A stretch of 64,000 nucleotides of DNA from Luminiphilus syltensis NOR5-1B (GTDB taxonomy: Bacteria > Pseudomonadota > Gammaproteobacteria > Pseudomonadales > Halieaceae). How positions within the stretch are numbered: position 1 is the first letter of the stretch; each line of letters begins with the position of its first letter. The stretch covers positions 1,347,483 to 1,411,482 of the forward strand of contig NZ_DS999411.1 in NCBI RefSeq assembly GCF_000158175.1, written 5' to 3'. Shown here one piece after another: positions 52,974 to 62,377 of the stretch. The notes beneath the pieces were generated by a model. The model was not told where the DNA came from. It did not search any database and saw only the letters and a program-made list of their open reading frames with translations. A program made the position numbers and the translations under genes.

Positions 52974-55241
52974 ATGCGCATAATTCTCTCATCGATGCTG
53001 ACCACCTGTTGGCTTTTCACTGTTGCCGCTAACGCCTGGGGACAGTTTTCCCCGGTGCAGGGTTTTCCGGCTGAGATAAAGCCCATCGTCGAGCAGCGTT
53101 GTGTGGTGTGTCACGGTTGTTATGACGCCCCTTGCCAGTTGAAGCTGGATGCCTGGCCGGGTCTGGAGCGCGGTGCCAGCAAGAGCAAAGTCTACGATGG
53201 TACCCGGCTGCGCCCTGCTGAACTGACACGACTTTTTGAAGACGCCCACAGCATTGAAGAATGGCGCAGCAAGGGGTTCTACCCCGTGCTCGATGACAAT
53301 GACCCGACTCAGGGGACGATGTTCAAAATGCTGCAGTTGAAGCAGGATTTTCCATTACCCCGGAAAGGGCGACTGCCCGATACGTTTGATTTCAGTCTCG
53401 ACCGTGATCAGAGCTGCCCAAAGCCCGATGAATTTTCCGGGTATCGAGAGCAGCGGCCCTATCAGGGCATGCCATTTGGTTTTCCTGGCCTGGATGACGA
53501 GCGCCTCGACACACTGACTCGCTGGCTGAAGGCGGGTGCACCCGGTGTCAGCGTGCCGGCGGTGCCGGATTCAGAGCGCGCCACTGTTCGCAATTGGGAG
53601 CAATTTCTCAATGCGCCGGACAATAAGACCCGGCTCATGAGCCGCTATGTTTACGAGCATCTGTTCATTGGTGATTTGCATTTCGATACGCTCGAGCAGC
53701 CCTCGGGTTGGTACAAACTGGTGCGCTCGCGGACCCCCCCCGGGGAGCCTGTAGATCTGATCGCGTCGCGAAGGCCCTATGATGATCCGGGCGTGGAGCA
53801 TTTTTATTATCGATTGCAGCTCCGGCATATGACGCGTCTGGCCAAGCGGCATATGCCCTATGCGCTGAATCCGGCGCGCCAGGCGCGCTGGACCGCGCTA
53901 TTCCTCGAGCCCGATTACAGCGTGGATACCCTTCCGGGGTACGGGGAAAAAACGACCTCCAATCCTTTCATTACCTTTCAGCAACTGCCTGTAGATACCC
54001 GTTATCGCTTCATGCTGGATGAGGCGCACTTCACCATCATGGCCTATATCAAAGGGCCGGTTTGTCGGGGGCAGGTAGCGCTCAACGTGATTGATGACCA
54101 TTTCTGGGTGGCCTTTGTACAGCCGGATCAACGTGATCCGGATCAACAGGCGTCGTTTTTGGCATCCCAGGCTGATCGTATGCGCCTGCCGCAGGCGAAG
54201 AAGAGCCTGCTTATGACGGCGCTGCGCTGGCGAAGCTATGCCAAAAGTCAGCGGCGTTATTTGGAAGCGAGGGCAGAGGCGATTGCCAAGGTGGTCGACG
54301 CTGATCAGATCAAGCTGGATATGGATCTGATCTGGAACGGCGGCGCCGAGCAAAACGAAAACGCGGCACTCACAGTGTTTCGCCACTTTGACAGCGCGTC
54401 GGTGGTAAAGGGGTTTGTTGGCCAGCAACCGAAAACCATGTGGGTGATCGATTATTCGTTACTCGAGCGCATACACTATCTTCTGGTTGCGGATTTTGAT
54501 GTCTATGGTGCGGTCGGACATCAACTCGAAAGCCGCCTCTACATGGACTTTTTGCGTATGGAGGGCGAGCAGGGTTTTCTTATGCTTTTGCCCAAAGCCG
54601 ATCGCGATGCCCTGCGGAACTACTGGTATCGGGGTGCGGAGTCTGAAGCCCGGGCGTATATCCTGTCGCCCAGGCATGGCGAGTTCGAGCGAGAGTCCGA
54701 TATCGCTTTTAGCAGCGATGACACCAAGGCGGAGTTGATGGGGTTATTCGAGAATCATATTCCGGCGGCTGATGCATCGCGCTACGCCGTCACGGAATCG
54801 TCGTTGCTATCGTTGATGGAGGGTCCCAGTTCAGTCTTCCACTATCTGCCGCAGACCTCCTTTGTTCAGGTTCTAAAGCCAGACGGCGCGCGCGAAACCT
54901 ATACTCTGCTGACAAACAGTGCCCACAGTAATATTGCGCAACTCTTCGCCGAGGAGGAACGACGATTACCTGAGGAGGATACGCTGACTGTGGCCCGTGG
55001 GTTTATCGGCGCTTACCCGAATATGTTCTTCCAGATCACGCAGGGTCAATTGGAGGCATTCGCCCAGGCGATTCAAAACCTCGATAGTGACGATGATTAT
55101 CAGCGGTTTTTGGAGCGTTACGGCGAGCGCCGCACCGTGCCCTGGTTCTGGAAACTGAGCGACGATCTTTATGAGGAGTATCGTCGGGCCCAGCCGATTG
55201 AGGCGGGTCTTTTTGATCTCAATCGGTATGAAAATCGTTGA
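52974..55241 (+). CDS. cti: Fatty acid cis/trans isomerase
   Basis: The 755-aa protein is Cti, a periplasmic haem protein that turns cis double bonds of membrane lipids to trans without new synthesis, stiffening membranes under solvent or heat stress. It has a signal peptide (about residues 1-22) and the haem-binding CxxCH at Cys43/Cys46/His47 (RCVVCHGC), close to the N-terminus as in Pseudomonas Cti. Length agrees with known members (about 760). An in-frame TTG at 52959 is an alternative start. The perfect palindrome CTCAATATTGAG (52952-52963) just upstream may be part of the promoter or leader. Apparently monocistronic. Confidence 0.93.
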   Translation: MRIILSSMLTTCWLFTVAANAWGQFSPVQGFPAEIKPIVEQRCVVCHGCYDAPCQLKLDAWPGLERGASKSKVYDGTRLRPAELTRLFEDAHSIEEWRSKGFYPVLDDNDPTQGTMFKMLQLKQDFPLPRKGRLPDTFDFSLDRDQSCPKPDEFSGYREQRPYQGMPFGFPGLDDERLDTLTRWLKAGAPGVSVPAVPDSERATVRNWEQFLNAPDNKTRLMSRYVYEHLFIGDLHFDTLEQPSGWYKLVRSRTPPGEPVDLIASRRPYDDPGVEHFYYRLQLRHMTRLAKRHMPYALNPARQARWTALFLEPDYSVDTLPGYGEKTTSNPFITFQQLPVDTRYRFMLDEAHFTIMAYIKGPVCRGQVALNVIDDHFWVAFVQPDQRDPDQQASFLASQADRMRLPQAKKSLLMTALRWRSYAKSQRRYLEARAEAIAKVVDADQIKLDMDLIWNGGAEQNENAALTVFRHFDSASVVKGFVGQQPKTMWVIDYSLLERIHYLLVADFDVYGAVGHQLESRLYMDFLRMEGEQGFLMLLPKADRDALRNYWYRGAESEARAYILSPRHGEFERESDIAFSSDDTKAELMGLFENHIPAADASRYAVTESSLLSLMEGPSSVFHYLPQTSFVQVLKPDGARETYTLLTNSAHSNIAQLFAEEERRLPEEDTLTVARGFIGAYPNMFFQITQGQLEAFAQAIQNLDSDDDYQRFLERYGERRTVPWFWKLSDDLYEEYRRAQPIEAGLFDLNRYENR

Positions 55242-55377
55242 GTTCGTGTGAGCGTTGGCTCACCAACTCGCGTTCTTGGCACGCGCGGCCTCGCTTGTTC
55301 GCTACGCTTTCAGGATGAGTGCAGCCTTTAATCCGATTTGCTGACTTCACTTCTGCGCCGATGTCGGTGATCTGAAT

Positions 55378-55450
55378 GTATTTATAAAAGGTATAAAAAA
55401 ATCTATTTTAATTCCTTTGCATTTTATTAAAATCGGGAACCCCAAAAGAT
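55378..55450 (+). promoter_or_regulatory. AT-rich upstream region of the second carbonic anhydrase gene
   Basis: A 55-60 bp stretch rich in A/T (including TATTTATAAAAGG and TATAAAAAAAT) ends just before the ribosome site GGAG at about 55454. It stands out from the GC-rich surroundings and probably holds the promoter; I cannot place a -10/-35 pair with certainty. Confidence 0.35.
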
Positions 55451-55466
55451 TAATGGAGCAACGACT

Positions 55467-56048
55467 ATGAGCCAGATACTGAACGATGTTCTCGCCGCCA
55501 ATCAGGAATACGTCGCCGATTTTGGCGACAAAGGCGATCTGGCATTGCCTCCCAGCCGGCACTTTGCCGTCCTGACCTGCATGGATGCCCGTCTCGATCC
55601 CGCCAAATTTGCGGGTCTTGCCGAGGGTGATGCGCACGTGATTCGCAATGCTGGCGGTCGCGCAAGTGACGATGCCATTCGCTCGCTGGTGATCTCCCAT
55701 AAATTACTGGGCACCAACGAGTGGTTCGTAATCCATCATACCGATTGCGGGATGGAGCTGTTTACCAGTGAAATCATGGGTGACCTGCTGTCGCAGTCGC
55801 TGGATACCGCGACCGTCGACGAAAACGGCTGGCGGGATGTCGGCGAGGGTCCTGGTTCCACCGAGGGCCGTTACATCAACTGGATGACCTTCAAGGATAA
55901 CGCCGCGAGCGTGGTCGAGGATGTCTCTCGAATCAAAGCGCACCCGCTGGTGCCGAACGACATTCCGGTCTATGGCTATATTTACGACTGCAGGACCGGC
56001 GCGCTGGTCGAAGTCCCCGAGGCGACCACAGCGGGTAAGGCGGCTTAA
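55467..56048 (+). CDS. Beta-carbonic anhydrase, second and divergent type
   Basis: The 193-aa protein has the beta-class zinc site: Cys38 and the Asp40/Arg42 dyad in LTCMDARLD, then His91 and Cys94 in HHTDCGM. It is shorter and differs from the Can-type enzyme at 30853-31497 (TDCGM in place of YGCGG), so it belongs to another beta clade, like those of mycobacteria and some plant-type short enzymes. It interconverts CO2 and bicarbonate. GGAG precedes the ATG, behind an AT-rich leader. The stop region overlaps by a few bases the tail of a convergent pseudogene. The presence of two such enzymes fits the bicarbonate theme of this window. Confidence 0.92.
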   Translation: MSQILNDVLAANQEYVADFGDKGDLALPPSRHFAVLTCMDARLDPAKFAGLAEGDAHVIRNAGGRASDDAIRSLVISHKLLGTNEWFVIHHTDCGMELFTSEIMGDLLSQSLDTATVDENGWRDVGEGPGSTEGRYINWMTFKDNAASVVEDVSRIKAHPLVPNDIPVYGYIYDCRTGALVEVPEATTAGKAA

Positions 56049-56518
56049 GGCCGTAGTCCGCACCTTGGGTAGCTTGTGCCATTGGTGCGGGCCACTTTGC
56101 GGGCGGAGCCCCTGTCGTCACTACCGGTCGCTGAGGCCATTGTCTTTTTAGACAGGTCTTGCTGTTGCGATTCCTGATTGATCTCCCCGGCGATGTTTAG
56201 GACGTGCTTAATAAATTCATCGGTATCCGCGAGCCGTGTGCGGTGAGTATTGAACGCGCAGCGCAGGCCGTCTTCGCCCTGTGCGTTGGTGTCCGAAGGC
56301 ACGGCGAGCCCTCGCTACTGCAGCCGCCACATAATCGTTGTGTTCAGTGGCAGTGATGCCTGGAACGAGGCGCGAATGTCGTCTGGCATTGGCGTCCACA
56401 TGGAACGATCCCGCACGCGTTCGAGATGTTCCACTGCATCATTTACTACCCTATGGGCGATGGCGGGTGTTGCCGCCCAGTCGTCCGGGTCGAGTGTCTA
56501 TTGATCGAAACTCCGCAT
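56045..56518 (-). pseudogene. Internally deleted PLP-dependent decarboxylase remnant
   Basis: Reading the minus strand from the ATG at 56518 (after AGGAGTGA), the frame gives MRSFDQ, an amber stop at codon 7, and then TLDPDDW...RVVNDAVEHLERVRD and WTPMPDDIRASF, typical of the N-terminus of aromatic-amino-acid/group II decarboxylases. After a second amber stop at codon 68, in the same frame, RGLAVPSDTNAQGEDGLRC and FNTHRTRLADTDEF resemble the C-terminal end of the same family. The roughly 400 residues between, with the PLP lysine, are missing. So this is a dead gene with one large deletion and two nonsense codons. Frame continuity across the deletion is seen directly; family assignment is by resemblance. 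Confidence 0.65.
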
Positions 56519-56757
56519 CGGCTCACTCCTGCACGGAAAGAAGACGTTGTGAGATGTGATATTTATTCAACTGGTTTATGGGGCTTCTATTTGCCAGACT
56601 ATAGGTTGGTGGACGATCATGAGCGGTCAGCCTCTCCCGCCACCTAAAATGGCACGGTGGGGTTGGTTCATTCAATGAGGCCGGAGTCGGTCACTGGCGT
56701 AAGCTGCCATTTCCCAATGTTTTGGGGCTTGTGGGAGAGTCAAAGGGCGCAAAAGTT
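56049..56757. other. Long gap between carbonic anhydrase and the secreted-protein pair
   Basis: About 700 bp with no intact gene. Its left two-thirds are the decarboxylase pseudogene on the minus strand; the rest (56519-56757) is leader for the next plus-strand genes and shows no clear signal. Confidence 0.4.
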
Positions 56758-57471
56758 ATGATGTACTTTCGACAACTTGTCATCGGTTTACAGTTTCTAA
56801 CCAGCACTTTGGTCGCGACCGTCGCGCTGGGCGCTGAAGAGAGTCTTCTCCATGAATTCGATTTTTCGGGAGTGCCTGGCCAGGCACCCTACGAGTGGCT
56901 GGCCGCGAGAGAGTTCTCTCTCGAGCGACATGCTGATAATCGAGACAGAATAGAGCTCTATCACGCCAACGAGGCACTCCACGTACGCGTGAAAAAACCA
57001 TCCTTCGGTATGGTGGTCCATGAGTTGGATTTACCCGGCGCGAAACATCTCGACCTGGATTGGGGAGTGTCAGATTATCCGGAGGGCGCCTCCTACGAGC
57101 AGGGCGTCGATAACGAGGCCATTATGGTCTATGTTTTCTTCGGTCACGAGCGCCAGTCGAGCGGGGAGATGTTCGTGCCCGACAGCCCGTACTTTATAGG
57201 GTTTTACCTGTGTCCCCCTGGGCCCGACGACGTCGATGAGCCCTATGCAGGCCACCATTATCAGAAAACCGGGCGTTACATTTGTATGGCGCATCCTGAA
57301 GAGGGACAATCCGTCACCACGCGCATTGACCTCGAGGAAGAGTTCAGTCGCAGCTTCGACATACCGTATGTGCCGGTAATCAGTGGTATCAGCATTGAGG
57401 TGGACACCACCGATTCAAAGAATGACGGGCATGCAGCAGCGTTTATCCGTCGATTGGCCTTTTATCCCTGA
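56758..57471 (+). CDS. Secreted protein, possibly DUF3047-like
   Basis: The 237-aa product has a signal peptide (about residues 1-25, ending VALGA) and a mature beta-rich part. The pattern HEFDFSGV, LHVRVKKPSFGMVVHELDL, LDWGVSDYP and MVYVFFGHERQ recalls DUF3047-type jelly-roll proteins, but the match is uncertain. GHHYQKTGRYICMAH and other Cys/His residues might bind a metal. Start ATG 56758 was chosen; an in-frame TTG at 56722 is unsupported. The next gene begins 10 bp after its stop, so they form an operon. Function unknown. Confidence 0.7.
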   Translation: MMYFRQLVIGLQFLTSTLVATVALGAEESLLHEFDFSGVPGQAPYEWLAAREFSLERHADNRDRIELYHANEALHVRVKKPSFGMVVHELDLPGAKHLDLDWGVSDYPEGASYEQGVDNEAIMVYVFFGHERQSSGEMFVPDSPYFIGFYLCPPGPDDVDEPYAGHHYQKTGRYICMAHPEEGQSVTTRIDLEEEFSRSFDIPYVPVISGISIEVDTTDSKNDGHAAAFIRRLAFYP

Positions 57472-57481
57472 GGAGCGAACC

Positions 57482-57871
57482 ATGATAAAGCGATGCAAAT
57501 CTGTCCTGTTACTTGTGCCGTTTGTCCTGACGGGGTGTGGCACTTTGGGCGACACCGGCGCTATTCGGGATGCCAACGCGCTTGCGATCGATTGTCGACA
57601 GGAAGAGGCCCTGGCCGTGCTCGATCGTGCGGAGGCGTCAGGAGGGCTGAGTGCCTACCTCGCTGAACTCGAGAAGGTCGTCTTCCTGCTGGATCTTGGG
57701 CGGGAAGCAGACGCCGAAGACCTGTTGGCTCAGCGCAATGCTCGGGTGGGCGCTACCGCTGATGACGCCGCTGAGGCAAGATCCGCGGTTGAAGAAAGTC
57801 TTGCCGAGCTGCGCAAAGCCCGCAAGGAGAAAACCGGCCAGGCCACTTGCACAGATACGGTATCGGCCTGA
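57482..57871 (+). CDS. Small lipoprotein, unknown function
   Basis: The 129-aa product has a signal peptide with a lipobox at Cys19 (FVLTGC), followed by a helical, TPR-like part (AIDCRQEEALAVLDRAEA, LAELEKVVFLLDLGREADA) and a charged tail. GAGGAG lies seven bases before the ATG. It sits 10 bp after the secreted-protein gene and is likely made with it, perhaps anchoring it at the outer membrane; this is inference. I do not recognise the family. Confidence 0.75.
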   Translation: MIKRCKSVLLLVPFVLTGCGTLGDTGAIRDANALAIDCRQEEALAVLDRAEASGGLSAYLAELEKVVFLLDLGREADAEDLLAQRNARVGATADDAAEARSAVEESLAELRKARKEKTGQATCTDTVSA

Positions 57872-57930
57872 GGCATCGCATCGCACTGCCTTTCTGTTGC
57901 ACCCAGGCTCTGGGCGCTAAATTTTCTGCG

Positions 57931-59133
57931 CTACTCCGTAACCGCTTCGGTTAACGCGGTAAACAGCGCATTTTGAATCGCCCAATCCCGATCATTGTCC
58001 GCTTCCTCTCGGGCACTATGAATGGCGATCACCACGTTGTGTTCCGGGTCGATATGGATACCCTGGCCGAAAATACCCAGGGCCTGGTAGACGGGTGAAT
58101 CCGTCAGCCACCAAAAATAACCGTAGCCCTCATATCCCTTTGAGGGTGCGGTCGATTCCGCCATCCAGCCCTCGGCCAGCACGGGTGTCCCATCGGCGAG
58201 CTTGCCATCGTTCAATGCAAATAGGCCAAGTCGCCCATAGTCCCGCAGGGTTGCATTGATGCAGCACCCGCCGAATTCACCACCGCCGGGCTCGGTCAAG
58301 TTCCATGAGGCATCGCTCTCCATTCCGAACGGCCGCCAGATCTTTTCGCTTAGGTAGGTGGATAAATTATTGCCGACTGCGGAGCGTAGCAACGTCCCCG
58401 CGAGATTGGTCTCCGCCGAGTTGTAGTTGAACTTGTCGCCGGGAGCGGCATCTCGCGGTTTATCCGCAAGATAGTCGTAAAGTGCCAGCGTTTTATAAGG
58501 CGCGGAAGCGACGTCGGAGTCGGGATCGGCGTAGTCTTCATTCCAGGCAACACCCGATGCCATTTGCAGCAGATTCTTAATGCTTGACTGGGCGTACACA
58601 GAGCTCTTCAACCTTGGGAGATAATCGGTCACCTTTTCATCGACGCTTTTGATATAGCCATCTTTGATGGCGGCGCCGATCAACATCGCCACAACCGACT
58701 TCGCCACCGAGAAAGATATCCAGCGAGTCTGAGCCGAATTGCCAAGGCCGTAATACTCCAACACGACCTTTCCATCTTTCAACATCAACAGGCCACCGAC
58801 TCGCTCCTGCTGCAAATACTGATCGAGCGTTATGGTCGTTCCTTCGAATGAGAAATCGACATCACCCAGGTCAATCTCCGCGCGGGGCAGTGGAAGCACT
58901 TCAGTACCGGCTTCAATCTTTCGTGTAGGGATCAAGTATTCGGAGTTCCGGAAACCGATAATCTGGGTATCGCCTTCCCAAAAAAGAGGCGTGCTACCTT
59001 TTGGTGGCAAATTCTGTAAATCGTTTTCTGGCGGTGGTGCCGCCTGCTCGGCGCTTGCCAACATGGATGTGAGGATCGCTGCGGTAACAACGCCTACTAC
59101 GGCCGTCGATCTGATGATGGATATTGCCTTCAT
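57931..59133 (-). CDS. Serine hydrolase of the beta-lactamase class C family
   Basis: The 400-aa protein has a signal peptide (about residues 1-28) and a penicillin-binding/class C fold. The nucleophile is Ser142 in SVAK (Ser142-x-x-Lys145), and Tyr-Asn-Ser appears in FNYNSAETN, the second motif. A KTG-like third motif is not obvious, but HIDPEHNVV-type ends are common in these esterase relatives. Such enzymes include D-aminopeptidases, esterases and 6-aminohexanoate hydrolases; true beta-lactamase activity is not implied. It is the second of two minus-strand genes; yajQ lies just upstream. Confidence 0.88.
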   Translation of the reverse strand: MKAISIIRSTAVVGVVTAAILTSMLASAEQAAPPPENDLQNLPPKGSTPLFWEGDTQIIGFRNSEYLIPTRKIEAGTEVLPLPRAEIDLGDVDFSFEGTTITLDQYLQQERVGGLLMLKDGKVVLEYYGLGNSAQTRWISFSVAKSVVAMLIGAAIKDGYIKSVDEKVTDYLPRLKSSVYAQSSIKNLLQMASGVAWNEDYADPDSDVASAPYKTLALYDYLADKPRDAAPGDKFNYNSAETNLAGTLLRSAVGNNLSTYLSEKIWRPFGMESDASWNLTEPGGGEFGGCCINATLRDYGRLGLFALNDGKLADGTPVLAEGWMAESTAPSKGYEGYGYFWWLTDSPVYQALGIFGQGIHIDPEHNVVIAIHSAREEADNDRDWAIQNALFTALTEAVTE

Positions 59134-59175
59134 AGTTGCTCCTCCAATTGTAGTGTCGCCAATACCAGGACTCGA

Positions 59176-59658
59176 TTAATCCCTGAAGTTGTTGAACTGC
59201 AGTGGCGCACCGAAATCTCCCTCGCGAAGCAGCGCCATGACTTGCTGCAGGTCATCACGCTTCTTGCCGGTGACACGGACCTGATCCCCTTGAATTTGAG
59301 CTTGAACCTTGAGCTTGCTTTCCTTGATCCGTTTGACGATATCTTTGCATTGCGGGGTTTCCAGGCCATTTTTCAGCGTCACCGCCTGCTTGATGGTCTT
59401 CCCTGATTCCACAGGCTCACCGCAGTCCATGGCGTCGGAATCAATTCCGCACTTGATCAGGGCGGCGCGGAGCATATCGAGCATTTGCTGAATCTGGATG
59501 TCGGCCTCCGCGGTCAGGGTGACGGTGTATTCATTGCGCTCAAAGGAGGCATCGACTCCTTTAAAATCAAAGCGGTTGGCAACAACCCGGCCGGCCTGGT
59601 CGACCGCGTTGGTGAGTTGGTGAAGATCGACTTCGGATACGACGTCAAACGATGGCAC
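59176..59658 (-). CDS. yajQ: YajQ family nucleotide-binding protein
   Basis: The 160-aa protein matches YajQ (usual length 160-163): it opens MPSFDVVSEVD, has the SFERNEYTVTLTAEADIQI strand pair, and ends with the GDFGAPLQFNNFR pattern. The family binds nucleotides, reported as cyclic di-GMP in some pathogens, and acts in transcription and virulence. It lies 42 bp upstream of the serine hydrolase gene on the same strand, perhaps on one transcript. No regulatory site stands out. Confidence 0.95.
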   Translation of the reverse strand: MPSFDVVSEVDLHQLTNAVDQAGRVVANRFDFKGVDASFERNEYTVTLTAEADIQIQQMLDMLRAALIKCGIDSDAMDCGEPVESGKTIKQAVTLKNGLETPQCKDIVKRIKESKLKVQAQIQGDQVRVTGKKRDDLQQVMALLREGDFGAPLQFNNFRD

Positions 59659-59889
59659 AACGGGTCTCCCTGAATAAGCATAAGGTGGTGGCTATGGTAC
59701 CCGCGAATCGGTCGTCAGTTTAAGCGCGGATGACAAAAAATTAGGCGAGGCACCCACTGTATAACCGCAGGATGACTTTTTGCCGATTAACGTAAGATTC
59801 TCAACGAGGGGACAACAAAGACCCTGCGATCGATTTATTTGGATATCGCTTGTGAGGAGTCCCTCGGGGTGGAAGAGCTCGGTGGGCGT

Positions 59890-62088
59890 TTATAACCCGT
59901 CCAATTTTCGGATCCAGGCGTTGTGCGTGTGAAAGCGCTGGCTCGCACTCACGGCCTGTTCCCGGGTGGTGTAGTTGCCGACGAGCACCAGGAAGCGCTC
60001 GGTTCCGTCTTTCACAACCCGCCTGACCCGCGCGTCGTCATCCAGTGCCTGTTGGCGAATAAAGGCCAATGCGGATGCTTCGGTGGTAAAGGCGGCCAAC
60101 TGAACCGTAAATTGCGCGGAGGCCTTGGCAGCCTCAGTTTTGCGTGCTGCCGGGGTCATGGCCGTGGCCGATCCGGTGAGATCACCACCGAGGCAGCCCG
60201 ATACCGCCAGTTCGTTTCCCGCCGCCACCTGCTGGTATTTGTCCCAGAATAAGGCGTCAACTTTATTACCGTAGGCGCTCGCTTTTTTGCTGCGGTAGCG
60301 GGACAGTTTACTGGGCCCGCCGTTGTAGGCGGAGTAGCTCGCGCGGGCGAGATTGGTGATGCCGCCGGGCTGTTGGTGCTCCCCCTTGCGGATCGCGTAT
60401 TTGATCAGATAGTCGACCAGTACCTCGGCTCCGGCGGCACTGTTGTAGTCGATATCCCAGCGCAGTCGGTGCTGATCATAGAACCCCCGCCAGACACGCT
60501 CATTGACCTGCATCAGACCGACATCCCCCGTGCCTGAGCGCAGTGGCACCCGCTTCCGGTCGTCGCTGACCACGTAATGCCGCCAGCAACTCTCTTGCCA
60601 GGCGGTGGTCAACACCATATTCCGGAACAGTGTGTGGTACTTATCCTCGAGGCCGCGCTCGGAGGCCACGTTTTTTGCTGAACGCTTCAGCAACTGCGCA
60701 ACCAAAGGCAGGTACTCAGCCAGGTCCTGCTTTTTGGGGGCCCAACTGTTAAGCCGGCCGGTGGTGTCGGCCATCGCCTCCGGAAACAGCGAGATCGACA
60801 GCCGCCAGGCACTCGGCGGGGGAGTACTCCCGAGACTGTCTTCAAACAGGCGTCGCAATTGGGGGTCAACGTCCTCTGAGTAGTTCAGGAGTTCGTTACC
60901 GTCGTCGCCGATAATCATGCGCGCCAATCGGCGCAGTCCATCGGCGGATATATCCAGACCGATACTGGGACCGAGCTGATCCAGGGCACTGAGGGCATCG
61001 GTCGCGGCGATGACGCTAAGCAACAGCAATTGCTCCTGTCCCGGCTGCTCGAGACCAATGAGACGAATGCTCGGGACCAGCGTCTCCCAACTCTGCAAAA
61101 ACCAGTCGCGCACCGGGTCCGCACCAGCCGTCGGCGTCTCCACCAGGGCATCGCGCAGTCGATACCTGCTTTCAATCAGCGAATCCAGCAGGGCGTCGCG
61201 TATCGACTGTAGTGATGTTGCCGCTGCATAGTGCTTGACGGTGAGAACCAGCAACGAATCCATGAGCTGCCAGCGCTCCTCCCAGAGCGCGTACTCCTCT
61301 TCGCTCAGCGCCTGTTCGGGCAATAGGGGCTCAGCAATAGGTTCAACGGTAAAGGTGATCTCGGCATCCAGGGTGTCTTCGGTGGCCTGTAGGCGGGAAA
61401 CCTGCAGCGTCCGAACCAGCGCTTCGACCTGGTGACGCGAGTGCTGCGGTAGAACGGCGGGGAGAAAATCGCCCACGGAATTGAGTTGTGGCGTGAGATC
61501 GATGATGAGCTCACTGAAGATATTTCTTACCCCGGCCTCCGCGAGAGAGAGCAGGGTGGCGTTCTCGATGGGTTGATCTGTGTGATCAAGCAGCCAAACC
61601 CGATCGGGTTTAAATCCCAGTGCCTTGCCATTGCCGCGTATCTCCGGAATACCGCTGATACCCATCCTGCCCTGCCAATCCAGCAAGCCCGCGCAGGAGC
61701 CGCCACCGCCAATTCCGATACTCGCCTGCAGATCGGCCAGCAGTTCGAGCTGTGAATCGGCGGAAGCGAGCGCGGGCTTACTCAGTACGATGGTGCTGCA
61801 CCCCGTGGGATCATTGAGGACCTCTCGACTTTCACCCGCTTCGACAAACATCTGTGCCACCAACAGCTGTCGCAGGAGCGGGTAGTCCAGACGAATCGGA
61901 ATGGCGACCTGTTTGGAGTCAGCCCCATTTTCCGCCCCTAAAGTGGCATTCGGGTCGGCACTCGCGCCGGCGCTCATCAGCATCAGCGCAAAACCCAGGG
62001 CAATCGCCAGCCAATGGGAGCATTGATCAAATGAAGGGAAGCGCCGAAGAGCAGTATTACTGGGTGGATAATGCCGATTGATTCGCAC
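59890..62088 (-). CDS. SLT-type lytic transglycosylase with C-terminal SPOR domain
   Basis: The 732-aa protein has a signal peptide (about residues 27-45), a long N-terminal region of about 440 residues of unknown fold, and an SLT lytic-transglycosylase domain with the catalytic Glu499 (TAWQESCWRHY), GTGDVGLMQVNERVW and YSAYNGGPSKL. A C-terminal SPOR domain follows (FTVQLAAFTTEASA...FLVLVGNYTTREQA). SPOR binds denuded glycan at the septum, and SLT cuts glycan strands; so it likely acts in cell division. It begins with GTG at 62088. The N-terminal part may be a substrate or partner module. Convergence of the two modules in one protein is not rare, but the N-terminus is unusual. Confidence 0.9.
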   Translation of the reverse strand: MRINRHYPPSNTALRRFPSFDQCSHWLAIALGFALMLMSAGASADPNATLGAENGADSKQVAIPIRLDYPLLRQLLVAQMFVEAGESREVLNDPTGCSTIVLSKPALASADSQLELLADLQASIGIGGGGSCAGLLDWQGRMGISGIPEIRGNGKALGFKPDRVWLLDHTDQPIENATLLSLAEAGVRNIFSELIIDLTPQLNSVGDFLPAVLPQHSRHQVEALVRTLQVSRLQATEDTLDAEITFTVEPIAEPLLPEQALSEEEYALWEERWQLMDSLLVLTVKHYAAATSLQSIRDALLDSLIESRYRLRDALVETPTAGADPVRDWFLQSWETLVPSIRLIGLEQPGQEQLLLLSVIAATDALSALDQLGPSIGLDISADGLRRLARMIIGDDGNELLNYSEDVDPQLRRLFEDSLGSTPPPSAWRLSISLFPEAMADTTGRLNSWAPKKQDLAEYLPLVAQLLKRSAKNVASERGLEDKYHTLFRNMVLTTAWQESCWRHYVVSDDRKRVPLRSGTGDVGLMQVNERVWRGFYDQHRLRWDIDYNSAAGAEVLVDYLIKYAIRKGEHQQPGGITNLARASYSAYNGGPSKLSRYRSKKASAYGNKVDALFWDKYQQVAAGNELAVSGCLGGDLTGSATAMTPAARKTEAAKASAQFTVQLAAFTTEASALAFIRQQALDDDARVRRVVKDGTERFLVLVGNYTTREQAVSASQRFHTHNAWIRKLDGL

Positions 62089-62168
62089 AATGAGTCCAGT
62101 AGTTTATAGAGGCCGTCAGCTTACAGAAAAGCGATGGTAATTGGCGCCCTGCGATCGAAAATGGGGAA

Positions 62169-62191
62169 GGATTTGCTGTTTACAGCAATCC
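62169..62191 (-). terminator. Hairpin between the SPOR gene and the outer-membrane protein
   Basis: GGATT-T-GCTGT (62169-62179) and ACAGC-AATCC (62182-62191) form a 10-bp stem with one bulged T and a 2-nt loop. It lies 3' of the outer-membrane protein gene on the minus strand and may end or stabilise its transcript. The T-run is weak. Confidence 0.3.
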
Positions 62192-62377
62192 GTCGCGGTG
62201 ATGACCTGACGGAACAACGAGATCGTAGCTCCACTACCCAGGCCATTGAGACACTGCCGATCAGATAGGCTCAAGCCAGCGGTGCGGACCGCACTCGAGC
62301 CGGGGAAGCGCAATCTGGACGCCGCCCTGATTAACCCTGCCACCCATTAGTTTCCGCGGTTGGGGGGGGCGACTCGA

